NCBI GenBank assembly: GCA_034387635.1
Contig: JAOANU010000002.1
Coordinates: 868,001-932,000, forward strand
Source: Rhodosporidiobolus odoratus
Taxonomy: Eukaryota > Basidiomycota > Microbotryomycetes > Sporidiobolales > Sporidiobolaceae
Direction of reading: 5' to 3'
DNA length: 64,000 bases
Shown: positions 24,149 to 35,799 of the stretch, one piece after another
How positions within the stretch are numbered: position 1 is the stretch's first letter
Layout of the letters: each line of letters begins with the position of its first letter
Translations under genes and position numbers: made by a program
Notes under the pieces: generated by a model
Databases searched by the model: none
What the model was told of the DNA's origin: nothing
Seen by the model: the letters and a program-made list of their open reading frames with translations, nothing else

Positions 24149-26804
24149 CTAGCGACGGTTCGTTTTCCCGCCTTTCCGCTTGCCACTGAACAAATGCCGG
24201 GGCATGGAAGCTGATTGTCGTAGAAGCCGTCAGTGGCGAGTTTTGGCGAAGCGAAGAGAAATGGGACGTACCAGGAGTATGCCTGTCGGATTCGGAGGCC
24301 TTGGCCAGGCGATTCGGACCACGCTGGTACAGCTCGCGAAGGCGAATAGCCTGATATTGGCGGAAATGCAGGCGTCGATGTTAATGGCGAGAACAGGAAA
24401 GATGAAATAAGGAGGGAATGAGACAGTCAGTATCGAGAGCAGAGAAACAGTCGAAAAAGAGGGTCAACGGGAGTTCCCGAGTCAAGCTGCAAACATACCT
24501 TCTTGTTCTGTTCGTCGTCTCGCAGACCCGCCAACTGCCTGTCCGACCCAGGCGTCCGCTTGCCCTTCGCAACAATGCTCGACGATTTAGTCTTCCTCTT
24601 CTTACTTCCATGGGCATCTCCGTCAACTTCCATTCCCTCGTCGTCGCTCTCCTCCCCGAATCCTTCCTCGCCGTCCTCGTCGTCCTCGTCGACGTCCATG
24701 TCGCCTGCACCGCGCTTGCGACCCATGAGACCGCGAGCCTTGGCCAGCAGAGTTGCGCGTTCTTCGAGCGAAGACGCGTCGTAACCAGCCTCCTTCAGCT
24801 TCTCGGTCATGTCCGAGAGGGTGCGAGTCTGGTCGCGGCGGGGGATCATGGAGCGGTTCTGCAACTTGTGCTTGTCCTGGTTCTTCAACCGGATCATCGC
24901 CTTCTTGTCGCGGATAGTCGAGGCGGCAGTACGAACGGCCTCCTCGTCCGAGTCCTGTGAGGCGAAAGACGCGTCAGTACTGGCATACAGGGGTTTTACA
25001 GAACCTTCCTTCGGGTGAAGGGCTTGGGAAGGCTGAAATGTGAGAAAAGGCAACGCACGTCCTCCGACTCTGAGTCGTAGAACCCAGCCTTCTCCAGCCT
25101 CTCCTCCTCAGCCTCGAGCTCCTCGAGCTTAGCCAGAATGTCCGGGTCGATAAAGTCGGCGACGTTCTTGCCGTCCTGAATTTCGGGAATCGTGTCGTAC
25201 TTCCAGTCGTCGTTGGCAAGGAGGTAGCTCTCTGCAGTGCAAATGGTGAGCTCGGCACAGGGTGTTAGACGAGAGCAGCAGGGACACGCACTCTTGAGGT
25301 CGGAAGAGTAGACACCTGCACCACCGTTCTCCTCCTGGAGATCCAACTCCGTTCGAAGCCTGTGCGGGTCCTCCTTGTCGTACACCTTGCGGGTCTTGAC
25401 GCCCTCTGGAATGAATGGCTTGCGCTCGACACCATCGCGAGGAACGGGGACAGCAACGCGAACCCTGTTGGCAACGTTCTCGACTCGGCGGGTCTTCTCC
25501 TTCGACTGGACACGGTGAGCGAGGAGAGCATCGCATGCGGCATTGCGAACGTCCATGACACCCTCCTCAGAGACGCAAGAGAGGTTGAGGAGTTCGACCT
25601 TGTCCTCGGCGAGAATAGCGTCGAGGATGGCCTTGCGTTCCGGGTCGAGGTCTTCGGGGCGGACAATGTCAATCTTGTTGATGACGATGAAGGTGGGCTT
25701 GTTGGCAAAGAGGGGCTTGATCGACTGGTAGAGCTTGCACTGTAGGGAGAAGAACGCTGAGTTTTGGGTGAGAGGAGGAATAAAAAGGCAGACGGACCTG
25801 AGCCTCGACGGTGAAACCGCACTGCTCCGATAAATCCATGAAGTACATCACGCAAGCACGGAGATGAGCGAGGGCGGTAATCGACTGCATCTCGATCGTG
25901 TTCATCTCCTCGAGAGGGTGGTCGAGCACTCCCGGGGTGTCGATGACCTGCCAGCGGAGGTACTTGTAATCCATGTGACCGACGAAGAGAGACTTGGTGG
26001 TGAAGGCGTAGGGCTGAACATCCACGTCGGCGCGGGTGACCTTGTTGACGAAGGAAGACTTTCCGACATTGGGATAACCGCAGATGAGAAGTGTACGGGT
26101 GGTCGGGTCGATGGAGGGAAGACGGGACATGTGCTGGCGAACCTGCTCGAGGTAGGCAAGGGGGTCTTTCTGACGCTTCATGATGGTGGCCATCCTACCT
26201 AGCGCCGCCTTCTTCAGCTGCTTGCAGCGGTACAGACTGTCTCCGAACTTGATTAGGCGACAGTAGTCTTTTCCAACCTGCACAATGAGGTGGCGAGCGG
26301 TGTTGAGCTGACCGAGGGCGAGCTTGTAGTGGTTCTTGTCGTAGAGGACGTTGAGGAGAGAGTTGAGGAAAGGGTGGAGGTTCTGCAGAAAGGAAAAATA
26401 CGGATGAGCCTCTTGTGGAAGCTCCGGGGAAAAGGATGTGCACGCACGTCCATGACAGGGAACTCAGTCAAGATCTGGTCGAGCCGTTCCTCGAAGGAGG
26501 CCTGAGTGAACTTGACTTTGCGCATGTCTGCGGTACAGGATAGCGGTGAGCGGGCAGTTTCTCGGAAATGCAAGGCGGCTCGACGCACAGAAAGCACGGA
26601 TACGACTAATTTTGAAGCCCGAGCGAATGACGGTGGGCGTCTTGCGCTGAGTCTTTGAGAGGATGACATCGAGGAACTGTGGGGAGCAAGTAGAGCAAGG
26701 TGAGCTCGACAAAGTGGGGGTAAGTCGGGATAGATGGAGCATACCTCCTGGGCAGTAGGGACGGGCGCGATGGCCTTCTTGATAGTGCCGGTACCGGTCG
26801 ACAT
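24149..26804 (-). CDS. NOG1: Nucleolar GTP-binding protein 1, 60S ribosome biogenesis
   Basis: NOG1 is an OBG-like GTPase that binds pre-60S particles in nucleolus and nucleus. Exons 26804-26745, 26676-26589, 26527-26448, 26382-25798, 25739-25292, 25231-25059, 24954-24499, 24350-24272 and 24210-24149 give 676 aa. Seen: N-terminal helical domain [20 protein letters not shown] and [11 protein letters not shown]1 [11 protein letters not shown]2/G3 [13 protein letters not shown]4 NKID; then [10 protein letters not shown], a Glu/Asp-rich segment, [15 protein letters not shown], an acidic [11 protein letters not shown] tract with adjacent KKRKTK, and the family end [18 protein letters not shown]. 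All parts are in the canonical order. Confidence 0.97.
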
Positions 26805-27259
26805 GATTTAATGGTTTCGAAAGGTAATGGCAGGCGAAAGAGGGGAGAAGGCGATGCGGGGGAGTCGGACGACAGCGAACTCGACGGGAGAGGTCGGGTG
26901 ATTCGGCGAGTAGACTACGAGGAAGTATTCAGACCGCTATACTGCTTCTCCAGCTGATTACTGGCGAGATTGAGAGAGTTGAAGGTGGCGGACTGCTGAA
27001 CGAGGGAAGCGAAGCGATCAGCTCACCTCGACCTCAAGCTGGCAGAGTGAGACGGGTACGTACGGATAGAGAGACTTGCGTAGAGTTCAACGAGCACGCA
27101 GGCGACCTTTCAGTTGCCGAGCGACAAGCGAGAGCGGTGGAGACTTCACAACTCGAGCTTGGCTGCTCTCCGCCAGGCGCATCAACAATCTCCGAAAACT
27201 CCGTCAATAGTCGCTTACTACCGGTATGCACTATACAGAGATAAGTACATAAGACTATG
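26805..27259. other. Intergenic region, NOG1 promoter
   Basis: About 450 bases between two minus-strand genes. No gene or repeat seen. Confidence 0.5.
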
Positions 27260-30105
27260 CTACACGCCCTCCTGCGCCGACACCCGCTCAAAGTGACTTC
27301 CTCGAGGATCATGTCTCCCGTGCTCACCTCGCTCCTTCAACCTCTTCTCCTCCCCTTCCTGACCCCATCCACCTCCCCCAGGCGTCTCGATGACAATCCT
27401 GTCCCCCGCGCCCATCTTGACCGTGGCTTTCCCGCCGAGGTTGATAACCCGAGGCGGGTTTTCTTTTCCTTCTTCCCAGTCGGCGTCCGCTTGTCGGGCC
27501 TTCTTGACCCACAGGTTGCGGCCACATGAGCCTGACCCGCCGTCTTCGAGGCCGTAGGGTTGATAGACGCGCCGTTCAGACAGGATGGAACATTGGATGG
27601 GTTCAAGGAATTCAATCTCCTGTCGAGTGCAGGTAGAAGTCACGGTCAACCCGGGACGAGGCAGATCAGCTGAACCGTTTCCAGCCATGAATGCAGCCGA
27701 CGGGAAGAATGTAGCGCACCCTGATAACGCCGTTCCCTCCGTTGTGCTGTCCTTTCCCCCCGGAACCTTTTCGAATCGAAAATTGGTGTAGGATTGTAGG
27801 GTACCGTCGTTCGAGGACTTCCGGATCAGTGATCTGCGTGGCGTCGGCGCGCAACCCATCAGCCCAGTGTTTCCTACATAAAGCGTGCGGCAAGTAGGGA
27901 GCGAGGAGACAGAAAGGGAAAGGTCCACGCACACGAGTGTTGGTCATATGAGTGTGAATGGAACTGGTCCCTTCCCAGGTTGGACCGGCACCACTGCCTC
28001 CGCAGATGGTCTCGTAGTATCCGTAGCCTTGTACCGCCTCGCCGTTAACGTCTTCTCCGCCAGAGCCAAAGGTGACTGCAAGACGGCGGGTGGTCAGCGC
28101 TCGTGACGCGGTGATCCGCGAGCTAGCGGAGGAGACAGACGAGAAGAGGTAACTCAGAGAGAGAGGAAGTTCAGCGGGAGAAGAAGGGAAGCGTACGATT
28201 ATTGCAGCACCCCTGACTAGCCGCAGCCGCCCTGAACGCCTTAAGTACCACATCTGTCACCCTCTGACTAGTGCAGACGTTTCCGCCGACGACGGCTGCG
28301 GTGCTTGAGGGCGAAAGGCACGACTTGGCCGGCAGCTTGACCTCTATGGGGACGAGGCAGCCATGGTTTAGGGGGATGTCTTGGTCGACCATGGCGCGAA
28401 GGCAGTAGACTGTGGTGGGAACATAGGGGGTCAGCAGATAAGCTCGGATGGGCGGAGCGAGTCGTGCGCGTCGGGAAGAGAAGTCAAAAGTTGTCCAGTA
28501 AAGATGGGGCACGAGCGGGAAGGTACGGGATTAACTCACTAATGGCGGAGTAGGTGACGGAAACCGGTGCATTCAGGTTGCTATGCATTCGGAAAAAATG
28601 GGCATCGAGGCGGAATAGAAGTTGTCGACAATGCAAGACGTGGAGAAGAAAAAGAAGCAGCAGAGCGTGGTTCAGTGCTCGAGTGGAGGAAGGAAGGGGA
28701 ACGTGACATGAAGAGCGCACCCGTAGATTTCCGGACCCGTTCCCTCGAAATCGAATACCGCACTCCCCGTCTCCTCATCAATCTCCACCTCGAGCCTAAT
28801 CGGAGTCCCATCATCCAGATGGTCCAACGCCTCGAGCTCCCTACCCCTCTCCTTCGCAACCTGCCTCAAGAGATTTCTCACTGCAAATTCGGCGTTGTCA
28901 CGAATGTAGGCCATGTACTGAACAACGGTATCGAGTCCGTACTCCGCGTTGAGGAGGTTTATCAACGCGACACCTTTGTTGTTGGCCGCGATTTGGGCTT
29001 TGAGGTCGCTCTCGACGTCGCTCCAGCAGCGAGAACCGGAGCACCCTTCGTACTGCGAGGGCTTCTCGACCAGCAATCGATGCAGCTCGTCGCGTTGGTA
29101 GTTTCCCTTGGAGACGACCTTGAAGGAGACAATTTGGGCGCCCTCTTCGAAGATAGTCTTGCTTGAGGGGGGCATAGAACCTGGGAGAATCCCGCCAATG
29201 TCTGGGGGCAGAGGGCAGAGTGAGTGGCCGCCGTGGTTCAGGCAAATGAGCCAGGGCGTACCTGCGTGGTGACCTCGCGACGCGGTAAAAAAGACGATCT
29301 GTCCGTCCTTAAAGACCGGAGTGATACAAGTGATATCCTGCAGGATACTCTGTCAGAAGATGACTCGGCGAGTAAAGTGAAGAATGCGAAGAGCCGCACT
29401 GGTAGATGTGACCCTCCCGCAACCGGGTGATTCGTCAAGAGCACATCTCCCTCATGCAAGTCATCTTTGAGCAGCTCGATCTGATATCGCACCGCGAAGG
29501 ACATGGACCCGAGGTGAACGGGAAGGTGAGGCGCTGTTGCGGGGGTGCAGAGCTCGTCAGCTTTACCCGCAATGTCGATATGGTAAGGCCTTGCGAGCTG
29601 ACCATTTGCGATCAAGTCTCCATTTGGCGCGAAAATGGCGCAGGAAAAGTCGAGGCGTTCCTGTGCGGGCAACGAGGAAAAAATGCAGAAGAAAAGCGAG
29701 AAAGGGCCGTCAGCATGTATGCCTCATTGCCGCCTCTTCCTGATTCATCCTCTGCCTGGAGCATCCTTGAGCATCATAGGATGCTCTGCCTGCCCTGGGA
29801 TGTGCGGGGAGGCTCACCTTGATGTTGGTAGAGATCGAGGTCTGTTGAAGTGCCCGTCCCATTGCCTCAGCGATCGACATGAACCTGCAGAAATGACGGA
29901 CAATAGCTTGTTTGTGATTAGACTGCTCATCTGAACCGGAGCGCTCTCGCAGGCTCAGCTCGTTGAAGGCCGTACACTGGTAGAAGTGGTCGACGAACTC
30001 GGAAGCGCACCTATTGGCGAACAGTGATAGCAGGATCGGATCGGGCTTTCCCCGTCCCTCTCCCTGTATCGAGTCCCGCCCGTCTGGTTGTGCTGCCACG
30101 GTCAT
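27260..30105 (-). CDS. Stand-alone hydantoinase-B/5-oxoprolinase-type protein
   Basis: HyuB-type domain protein. HyuA+HyuB pairs hydrolyse 5-oxoproline or hydantoins with ATP; eukaryotic 5-oxoprolinase (OPLAH/Oxp1) is normally one fused chain near 1300 aa. Exons 30105-30011, 29884-29818, 29660-29603, 29533-29400, 29337-29262, 29201-28721, 28580-28540, 28409-28197, 28075-27933, 27833-27720 and 27619-27260 close in frame to 593 aa, the size of HyuB alone. Seen: [23 protein letters not shown]-like [99 protein letters not shown] and [10 protein letters not shown]. No HyuA half precedes it. The frame upstream of 30105 stays open to about 30309. Confidence 0.85.
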
Positions 30106-30564
30106 GTTTTGTAGATGTCGGAAAGAAGGCGGACGGTCGAGGTGGGGGTGAAAGGCGGACGACGACGGCGAACTGGCGGCTGGCGGGTGTGTGTGCGCAA
30201 CGGCAGCGACTGGCCAGCGTGCGCGACTCCGCCAGCGAGTCTTAGGAGTACGAGGAGAGCTCAAATCAAAGGAAAGATGGCTCTCTATTTCGCGGGACGA
30301 CGATGCCATCTGACTCGCCCGCGACTCGCTGCGATGATCCGTCTGGTATTCGTTGAGAACGAAAGGAGATGTATCAAGATTGCGAATGCAAGCGCGTGCG
30401 AACTATGTAGGGTACAATGTCGACGAGGGGGAGAACGACAAGCAAGCGACAAGCGCGGCGATGTACGAGCTGACAAGCAGGGTGTGCTACTCAAGGGGGT
30501 ATATGAGTATAGAAAGTACTAGGCGAACAAGAAAGGCGAACACGAGCGGGAAGAGCAGAAGCTG
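30106..30564. other. Intergenic region between the SR-like and HyuB-like genes
   Basis: About 460 bases; promoter of the HyuB-like gene and 3' UTR of the SR-like gene. Nothing else recognised. Confidence 0.45.
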
Positions 30565-32346
30565 TCATCGGCGCGGGTTGTATTCGTCGACGGGCGGGTA
30601 GCGCGGCGGCGACCTGCCCCCGGGACCACCGGTAGCGCGGTCAAACGGCGGTGGAGGACCACCGTAGCCTCCACTAGGCGGTGGGACGGCTCGAGAGTCG
30701 TAAGGCGGGTAGCCGTTCGATGGCGGCGGGAAAGAGTCGCGGTACGAGTCGCCTGGGCCGCCGCGGCGGGGCGAGAGGGAGCGACGACGTTCGTGATTCG
30801 GAGGTCCACTGGAATGAAGAGCGACACAGAAAAGGTAAGAAGATTGTCGCAGCGGAAGAGCCGTAAGCGAGACATACCGAGAAGGCGAGCGTCCACCACC
30901 GCCGTAGTACCTCGCACCCGCACCACGCTCGTCACGAGGATCGTAAGCACTCGAAGCAGGGCCGTCAAGCGGAGCAGGCGGTCCAGAGCGCGCGTACGGG
31001 TCCAGCGGCGGGGCAACAACCGGAGAACGGCCAGTCGGAGGGTAGCGGTCGGCGTAAGGGTCGCGCACAGGCGGAAGAGCACCAGGTAGAGGCGCAGGAA
31101 TGGCGGCAGGGTACGGAGGTCGGTCGTAAGGAGCAGCTACGGGAGGGTAGCCCGGAGCAGCGCCAGGAGGAGGCGGCGCATAAGGGTAGGGAGCACCGCG
31201 GTCGCCATAGTAGGGATCAAACGGAGGGCGGTCCACAGGCGGTCCATAGCCAGGAGGGCCACGGAAGTCACCGCCCCGAGGCGGCCCGTAGCGGTCAAAC
31301 TCGCCTCGGGGGGGAGGCGGGCCATAGCCAGGACGGTCAATAGGAGGTGGTCGGTCTTCATACCTTCCACCGTAGCCACCATAGCCAGGAGGAGGTCCAT
31401 TGAAGCCGCGAGCAAAGTCAGGAGGACCGTTGTTGCGCCCGCGGGGAGGCCCACGTTGCTGGTAACCGCCACTATTGAGAGGAGTGTGTCAGCCGGGTGA
31501 AAAGGAAGGCGGGGATAATGTAGCTTACCCAGACTCGGAAGGCCCGCTGTGAGAAGAGAATGCCCATCGGCAAAGGCCAAGAGTCAGTCAAGGACTAGGT
31601 AAGATCGAGGAACCAAATAACGAACCCATTGATCCACATAGGCTTGCGAGCGTCGGACGGCCGGTCACTGCCGGGAGGGTTGCGTTCCCGAGGGATGTCT
31701 TGGTGAGCTAGTCGAGAAAAGCAGAAAATGACCTGTTCTCAGTACCCGCCTGGAAAGAATAGGTAAGTTGACGGGACACACCATTCTTTCCGCCCGGCGC
31801 GCGAGCAAGCGAAAGTTCGACCTTGATCTGAGAGCCTAGGAAGTGACCGTCATTGTACTTGGCAACAGCTTCAGCAGCATGGCCAGGGTCTTCATATTCC
31901 TGCGAGGAAGAATAAACAGCAGCGTTAGTAGGTGGTCGAGCCACTATATTCGAATCAAGGCGCCAAAATACGCAGGAAGCGGTAAACAAAGACGCACCAC
32001 GAAGCCAAAGCCACGCTTGATCTGACAAGTACAAGGTCCAATCTGACCGAAGCAATCTTCGAGATCGGCGAGAGTCGCACTGCGCAAGAGCAAAACCAGA
32101 ATGGAAAAGGTGTCAGGAAGACAGTTCCAAACTTGGAAGAGGCGCACAGCCCGAGTGCTCGCATGGGTGCGCGAGGAGAGTCACAACTTGCCTGTCGGGG
32201 AGATTACCCACGTAGACCTTGTGAGCGAGGTAGCCGCCAGTGAGCAAGCTGCCTCCCTTTGAGATGCGGCCAGGAGCAGCGTCGTTAGGGTGGCGAGGGC
32301 CCGTGTTGAAATCGGGAGTTGCGACGATGTTTGGAGGAACGGACAT
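30565..32346 (-). CDS. Single-RRM protein with long RG/Pro/Tyr-rich tail (SR-like)
   Basis: Exons 32346-32192, 32079-31998, 31899-31782, 31707-31626, 31546-31529, 31471-30878 and 30808-30565 give 430 aa. One RRM at about residues 40-120: RNP2 VYVGNLP, RNP1 KRGFGFVEY, then HFLGSQIKVELSLAR. After it come PGSDRPSDARKPMW, many GPP/GGY/RGG elements and an RRSLSPRRGG patch. This layout fits SR-type or hnRNP-type splicing/export factors; the exact orthologue is not clear. Intron 1 (32080-32191) needs a GC donor (AG|GCAAGT) to join the RNP2 strand to SATLADLEDCFGQIG. Exon 31529-31546 is just 18 nt. The disordered tail is typical of RNA-granule proteins (inference). Confidence 0.85.
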
Positions 32347-32667
32347 GGCACTCTGTTCTGAGGAAAGACCAAAGAATGAAGCGGGGTTACGGATGGAAGG
32401 GTAGAGCTGGCTTGTTATAAGCTACTTTCAGCTGTGTCGATCGAGTGGCTCGAGAGAAAGAAGAGGAACGATGGAGTGTGACGAGGAGGACGAGCTCGGC
32501 GTGACTGGCTACTTGTCAAGAGTAGTAGGGAAGAGTTGATAGGGTCTGTACCAGTCTAGCGCTTTTCAGGCGATCTAGCAGGCTAGCAGCGCGCGAGAGT
32601 CTGTTGGAGAGGGTGAAGAGGAGGAGAGAAGGAAGCGAGAGAGAGAACTCCAAACACACCCGCTTCT
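32347..32667. promoter_or_regulatory. Divergent promoter of the SR-like gene and PTH2
   Basis: 321 bp between the two start codons, containing no other gene; inferred shared upstream region. Confidence 0.45.
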
Positions 32668-33641
32668 ATGGCTCAATCCTCAGTCTGGGGGACTGCTGCT
32701 GCAGTAGGACTCGCAAGCGGACTTATAGGCTACTTGTCAGCTCGTTCTATCCACCTCTGTTGTCGCGTTGCTCATCTCGATTTCTCCCTCATCAGCGTCG
32801 GAATCGGTCGTACTTTGCCCATCTCGGTACGTCGCTCCTAACGCTCCGCCGAAGCGTAACTCATCTTCGGCCCGCAGCGAGGACTTGCGCAGAGCGTCGA
32901 AACCAACGAGCCGGAGAACGACTCGGAGGGCGAATCCGAATATGGCGACGAAGACGAACTCAAGATAGTCAAGGCAGAGGGGGATGAGCCCTGCAAGCTC
33001 GTACGTGGATGCCCTTCGACTTTTTGTGACGCCATCTGACTCCTCGCGAATTCAGGTCCTCGTCGTCCGCTCCGACCTGAACATGACAAAAGGAAAAATT
33101 GCTGCTCAATGCGGGTACGCCTCCGCTTCCGGGGATACAGACGTATGCTGCAGACTGTACTTATGTAGCATGCTTCTAGTCACGCCACCCTCGCTTGCTA
33201 CAAGAGTCTTGTCCGGTCTAACCCTGCTGTATGCTAATCTTCGTCCTCCTTCTGCCTCTGCATCCTGACTAACCCATCTCGCTCCGCAGCTCGTCCAGCA
33301 TTGGGAGCGCACTGGGTACGTACTACACTGCTCTATCCAGACTCCATCGGCTGACCTACTACCCTGCTACAGGCAAGCCAAGATCGCCGTCAAGTGCGAG
33401 TCGGAGGAAGATCTGCAACTGCTTGAAGCGTCTGCCAAGTCGCTCGGCCTCTGCGCCCGCTCCATCCAAGACGCTGGCCGTACCCAAGTTGACCCAGGCA
33501 CGACAACCGTACTCGGTGAGTCCCTCTACTGCCCGTGAGACTTGGTGCGATCCGCTCACCAGTTTCCCCTCTTCCGTAGGCATTGGTCCAGCTCCCGTCC
33601 GTGTCGTGAACCAAGTGACCAGCCATCTTCGCTTGCTGTGA
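32668..33641 (+). CDS. PTH2: Peptidyl-tRNA hydrolase 2
   Basis: Pth2/Bit1 releases peptides from peptidyl-tRNA dropped by ribosomes; the eukaryotic form carries an N-terminal membrane anchor, often at mitochondria. Exons 32668-32826, 32878-33000, 33056-33114, 33180-33228, 33290-33315, 33373-33515 and 33580-33641 give 206 aa. Seen: hydrophobic GTAAAVGLASGLIGYL anchor, an acidic linker, then the catalytic domain: VLVVRSDLNMTKGKIAAQCG, HATLACYKSL, LVQHWERTGQAKIAVK, IQDAGRTQVDPGTTTVLGIG and a final QVTSHLRLL, all in family order. The end of exon 1 is the least certain part; the linker between anchor and acidic stretch may be spliced shorter. Confidence 0.94.
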
Positions 33642-33949
33642 TTCGCCTCTTCGTTACTTGCAATCGTACCCCCACTGCGAAACTGTCGCTGAGGCTTTCC
33701 GCTTTCTTCTCCTGTCGCATACGGCGCAGGCGCAACTTCTCCACCTGGGCTTGTCGAGTGCCAGTCTAGCTTCCTCTCTGCGCCTCAGCTTCGCCGCTGC
33801 GTTTTGCGAGTGCCGGGTCTCGTGCTTCCCCTGCGCAGCCCTGAGCCTCGACCCGTGGAGTTGCCGCCCATGTCGTCTCATCAAACCTGCCGTCCTCCGC
33901 CACGTCTTCTGTGCGCCGCTCAAATTCAGCGTAGCCTGTGACTTGTCCC
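33642..33949. other. Spacer between PTH2 and the first tandem gene
   Basis: About 310 bases. No gene seen; likely PTH2 3' UTR and promoter of the next gene. Confidence 0.45.
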
Positions 33950-35119
33950 ATGCCCAGACACTCTCGTACAACGGCGCGGCACGACGACTTCCTGAGCGAC
34001 ACAGAGTCGTCCTTTCTCTCTTCGTCCGATGATGAGGAGAAGGTTAAGGAGCGCTTAGTGGGTGGTGAACAGTTTCGCCGTCGCGAGAAAGCGACCATTG
34101 GGCCAAAGAAGGAGAGGCGGCGATGGACCATGAATTCTGGCAAAGGTGCTGGAGCGGATCAGCCTGTTCGTCCCACTTTCCCCTTCCTGCGCTGGATGAG
34201 CCTGACCAGGTTAACGCCTCCAGCAAGGCGCGGGAAGCTCGACAGCTATCATAGGCATCTTGGTTGCTGTTGTGGTCATCGCGGCTGCTGGCGGCATGTG
34301 CGTACGCCCTCTTGCCTTAGCGCCTATGTTGTTCACTCACTCGAGTTTCCGCAGATACTACGCCTGGTCTAAGGGTCTTCTCGGTTCATCAAGTAGCTCT
34401 GACGACTCGACCTCGACGGCGGGCTCTGCCAACAGCGCTGTCGCAGTCTCAACCGCTGCGACGAATAGCGCCATTGCCAGCGGTAACTTATCCTCTTTGT
34501 GCTTGTTCGCTCGTCAACTAATGCAGCTATCTTTCCTTCTCTCCAGCTGCGACGAGCGCTGCCGCGTCCGCCGGGGACACTTCGGGGGCCGCAAGCGGGT
34601 GCGTCTTTTCCTCGGCCATCACCACGTCCCGCTTGACGCGATTCCCCGTGCAGCAGCGGAGCCATGTCCGGCGGAGCTGGTATTTCCGGCTCAGGAGGCC
34701 TTACTGGACAGCTAAGCGGGGCGGGCGGCGCCTCCGGATCCGGCGGCGGCGGTGGCCAAGGTGGATTTGCGATAACCTGGTCGGGCGACAAGTCTGGATT
34801 CGCCTTTGGCATCAGTGGCGGTGGTGAGCCTGGAGCCTGGGGTCGCTTCACAGATCCTGGCGGGCAGGGTCACGGGCACGGACAGGATGATGGGCAGAGC
34901 GGCGAAGGTGCCAGTGCGGGAGAGGGAGAGGGAGAGGGAGAGGAGGGGCAGAAGACCGGTTGGGGTGGCAGCGGCAGTCGCGGTTCGGGCGCCTCGAGCG
35001 GTATGCACACTATGGGAGGCGACGAGCGGTACAGGAAGAGGCGTTCAGGTGGAGCAATTCCACCTCCGGAACCGACTGCTTTGGCGGAGGGAATCCTCAG
35101 GAAGCGGAGGTTAGGATGA
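33950..35119 (+). CDS. Tandem membrane protein A (unassigned family), Gly/Ser-rich ectodomain
   Basis: I do not recognise the family. Exons 33950-34165, 34224-34297, 34355-34482, 34547-34598 and 34654-35119 give 311 aa. Layout: N-terminal MPR start with RHDDFLSD, then acidic Ser clusters (SSSDDEE, likely CK2 sites), a basic patch KKERRRW just before one transmembrane helix (about residues 78-95, IIGILVAVVVIAAAGG), the motif YYAWSKG, a Ser/Ala/Gly-rich region with a GEGEGEGE tract, and the C-terminal signature PPPEPTALAEGILRKRR. No signal peptide; basic residues before the helix suggest N-in topology. The next gene (35800-37400) has the same start, basic patch, helix, intron positions around the helix and C-terminal signature, so they are tandem paralogues. 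Confidence 0.78.
34919..34945 (+). repeat. GGGAGA hexamer microsatellite in coding sequence
   Basis: Four to five gggaga copies coding for alternating Gly-Glu in the ectodomain of tandem protein A. Such a tract can change length without breaking frame. Confidence 0.8.
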
Positions 35120-35799
35120 CACCCTGCGAGTTCACTTTCTTCGTGCGTACTTTTCTCCCTCCTTTGCAACGGTACAAGCTTCTTCAGCTACTGACGGCTT
35201 GTCCAGTCGCGGCAGATTGCAGCAATAGTCAAGCGTTGGTCCGACGAACCTTCTTGTTTGGACCTCGATGGCAGGCCATGAATTCTGCCCGTTCGCTCCT
35301 CCTTCTGCATATTGTACATCCAGCTCGGTCTTGGTGCGTGGCCGGCTTTGGCGACAAATGCGGGTTGCCTTCGGTTATGCTTAAGAATGTGCATGAGCTG
35401 CCCTCTTCGCTTCGTCCCGCCCTCGGAGTCTACTCAGGTAGGCGCAGGTCGCGCTCTGCATTGCGAGCGAGCGAGCCTGGAGCGAGCGCAGTGTTGACTG
35501 CACCGCAATGACCTATTCTGGTAGCCTACCACAAGCGTCGCCGTCCCATGATCTTCCCAAATGCCACTTTTCTCCGCCGCGCACTGCTGTTCAATCCTGG
35601 TACCGGTGCTCCACAGTACACCTCTCGTCCTGACTGTATCGCTCACCCTGTGCCACGCAGGGATCGAGAATGCAACAGAGAGGCTCCACGGCTTCCGGAC
35701 ACTCCGCGGACCTTTTCCTGCTTCGCCTCCTCACATCACACCCCCGGTCCTCTCTCTCTCTCTCTCTTCCCATCAAGCGACTCGGCCGATCAGCACAGC
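35120..35799 (+). other. Spacer between the tandem paralogues
   Basis: 680 bases between the stop of A and the start of B. Open frames here are short and motif-free. A CT-dinucleotide tract lies about 30-50 bases before the B start. No remnant of a third copy is obvious. Confidence 0.45.
35749..35769 (+). repeat. CT dinucleotide tract upstream of tandem gene B
   Basis: Run of about nine CT units shortly before the ATG of the second tandem gene. Such pyrimidine tracts are common in fungal core promoters and leaders; a regulatory role is inference. Confidence 0.7.
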
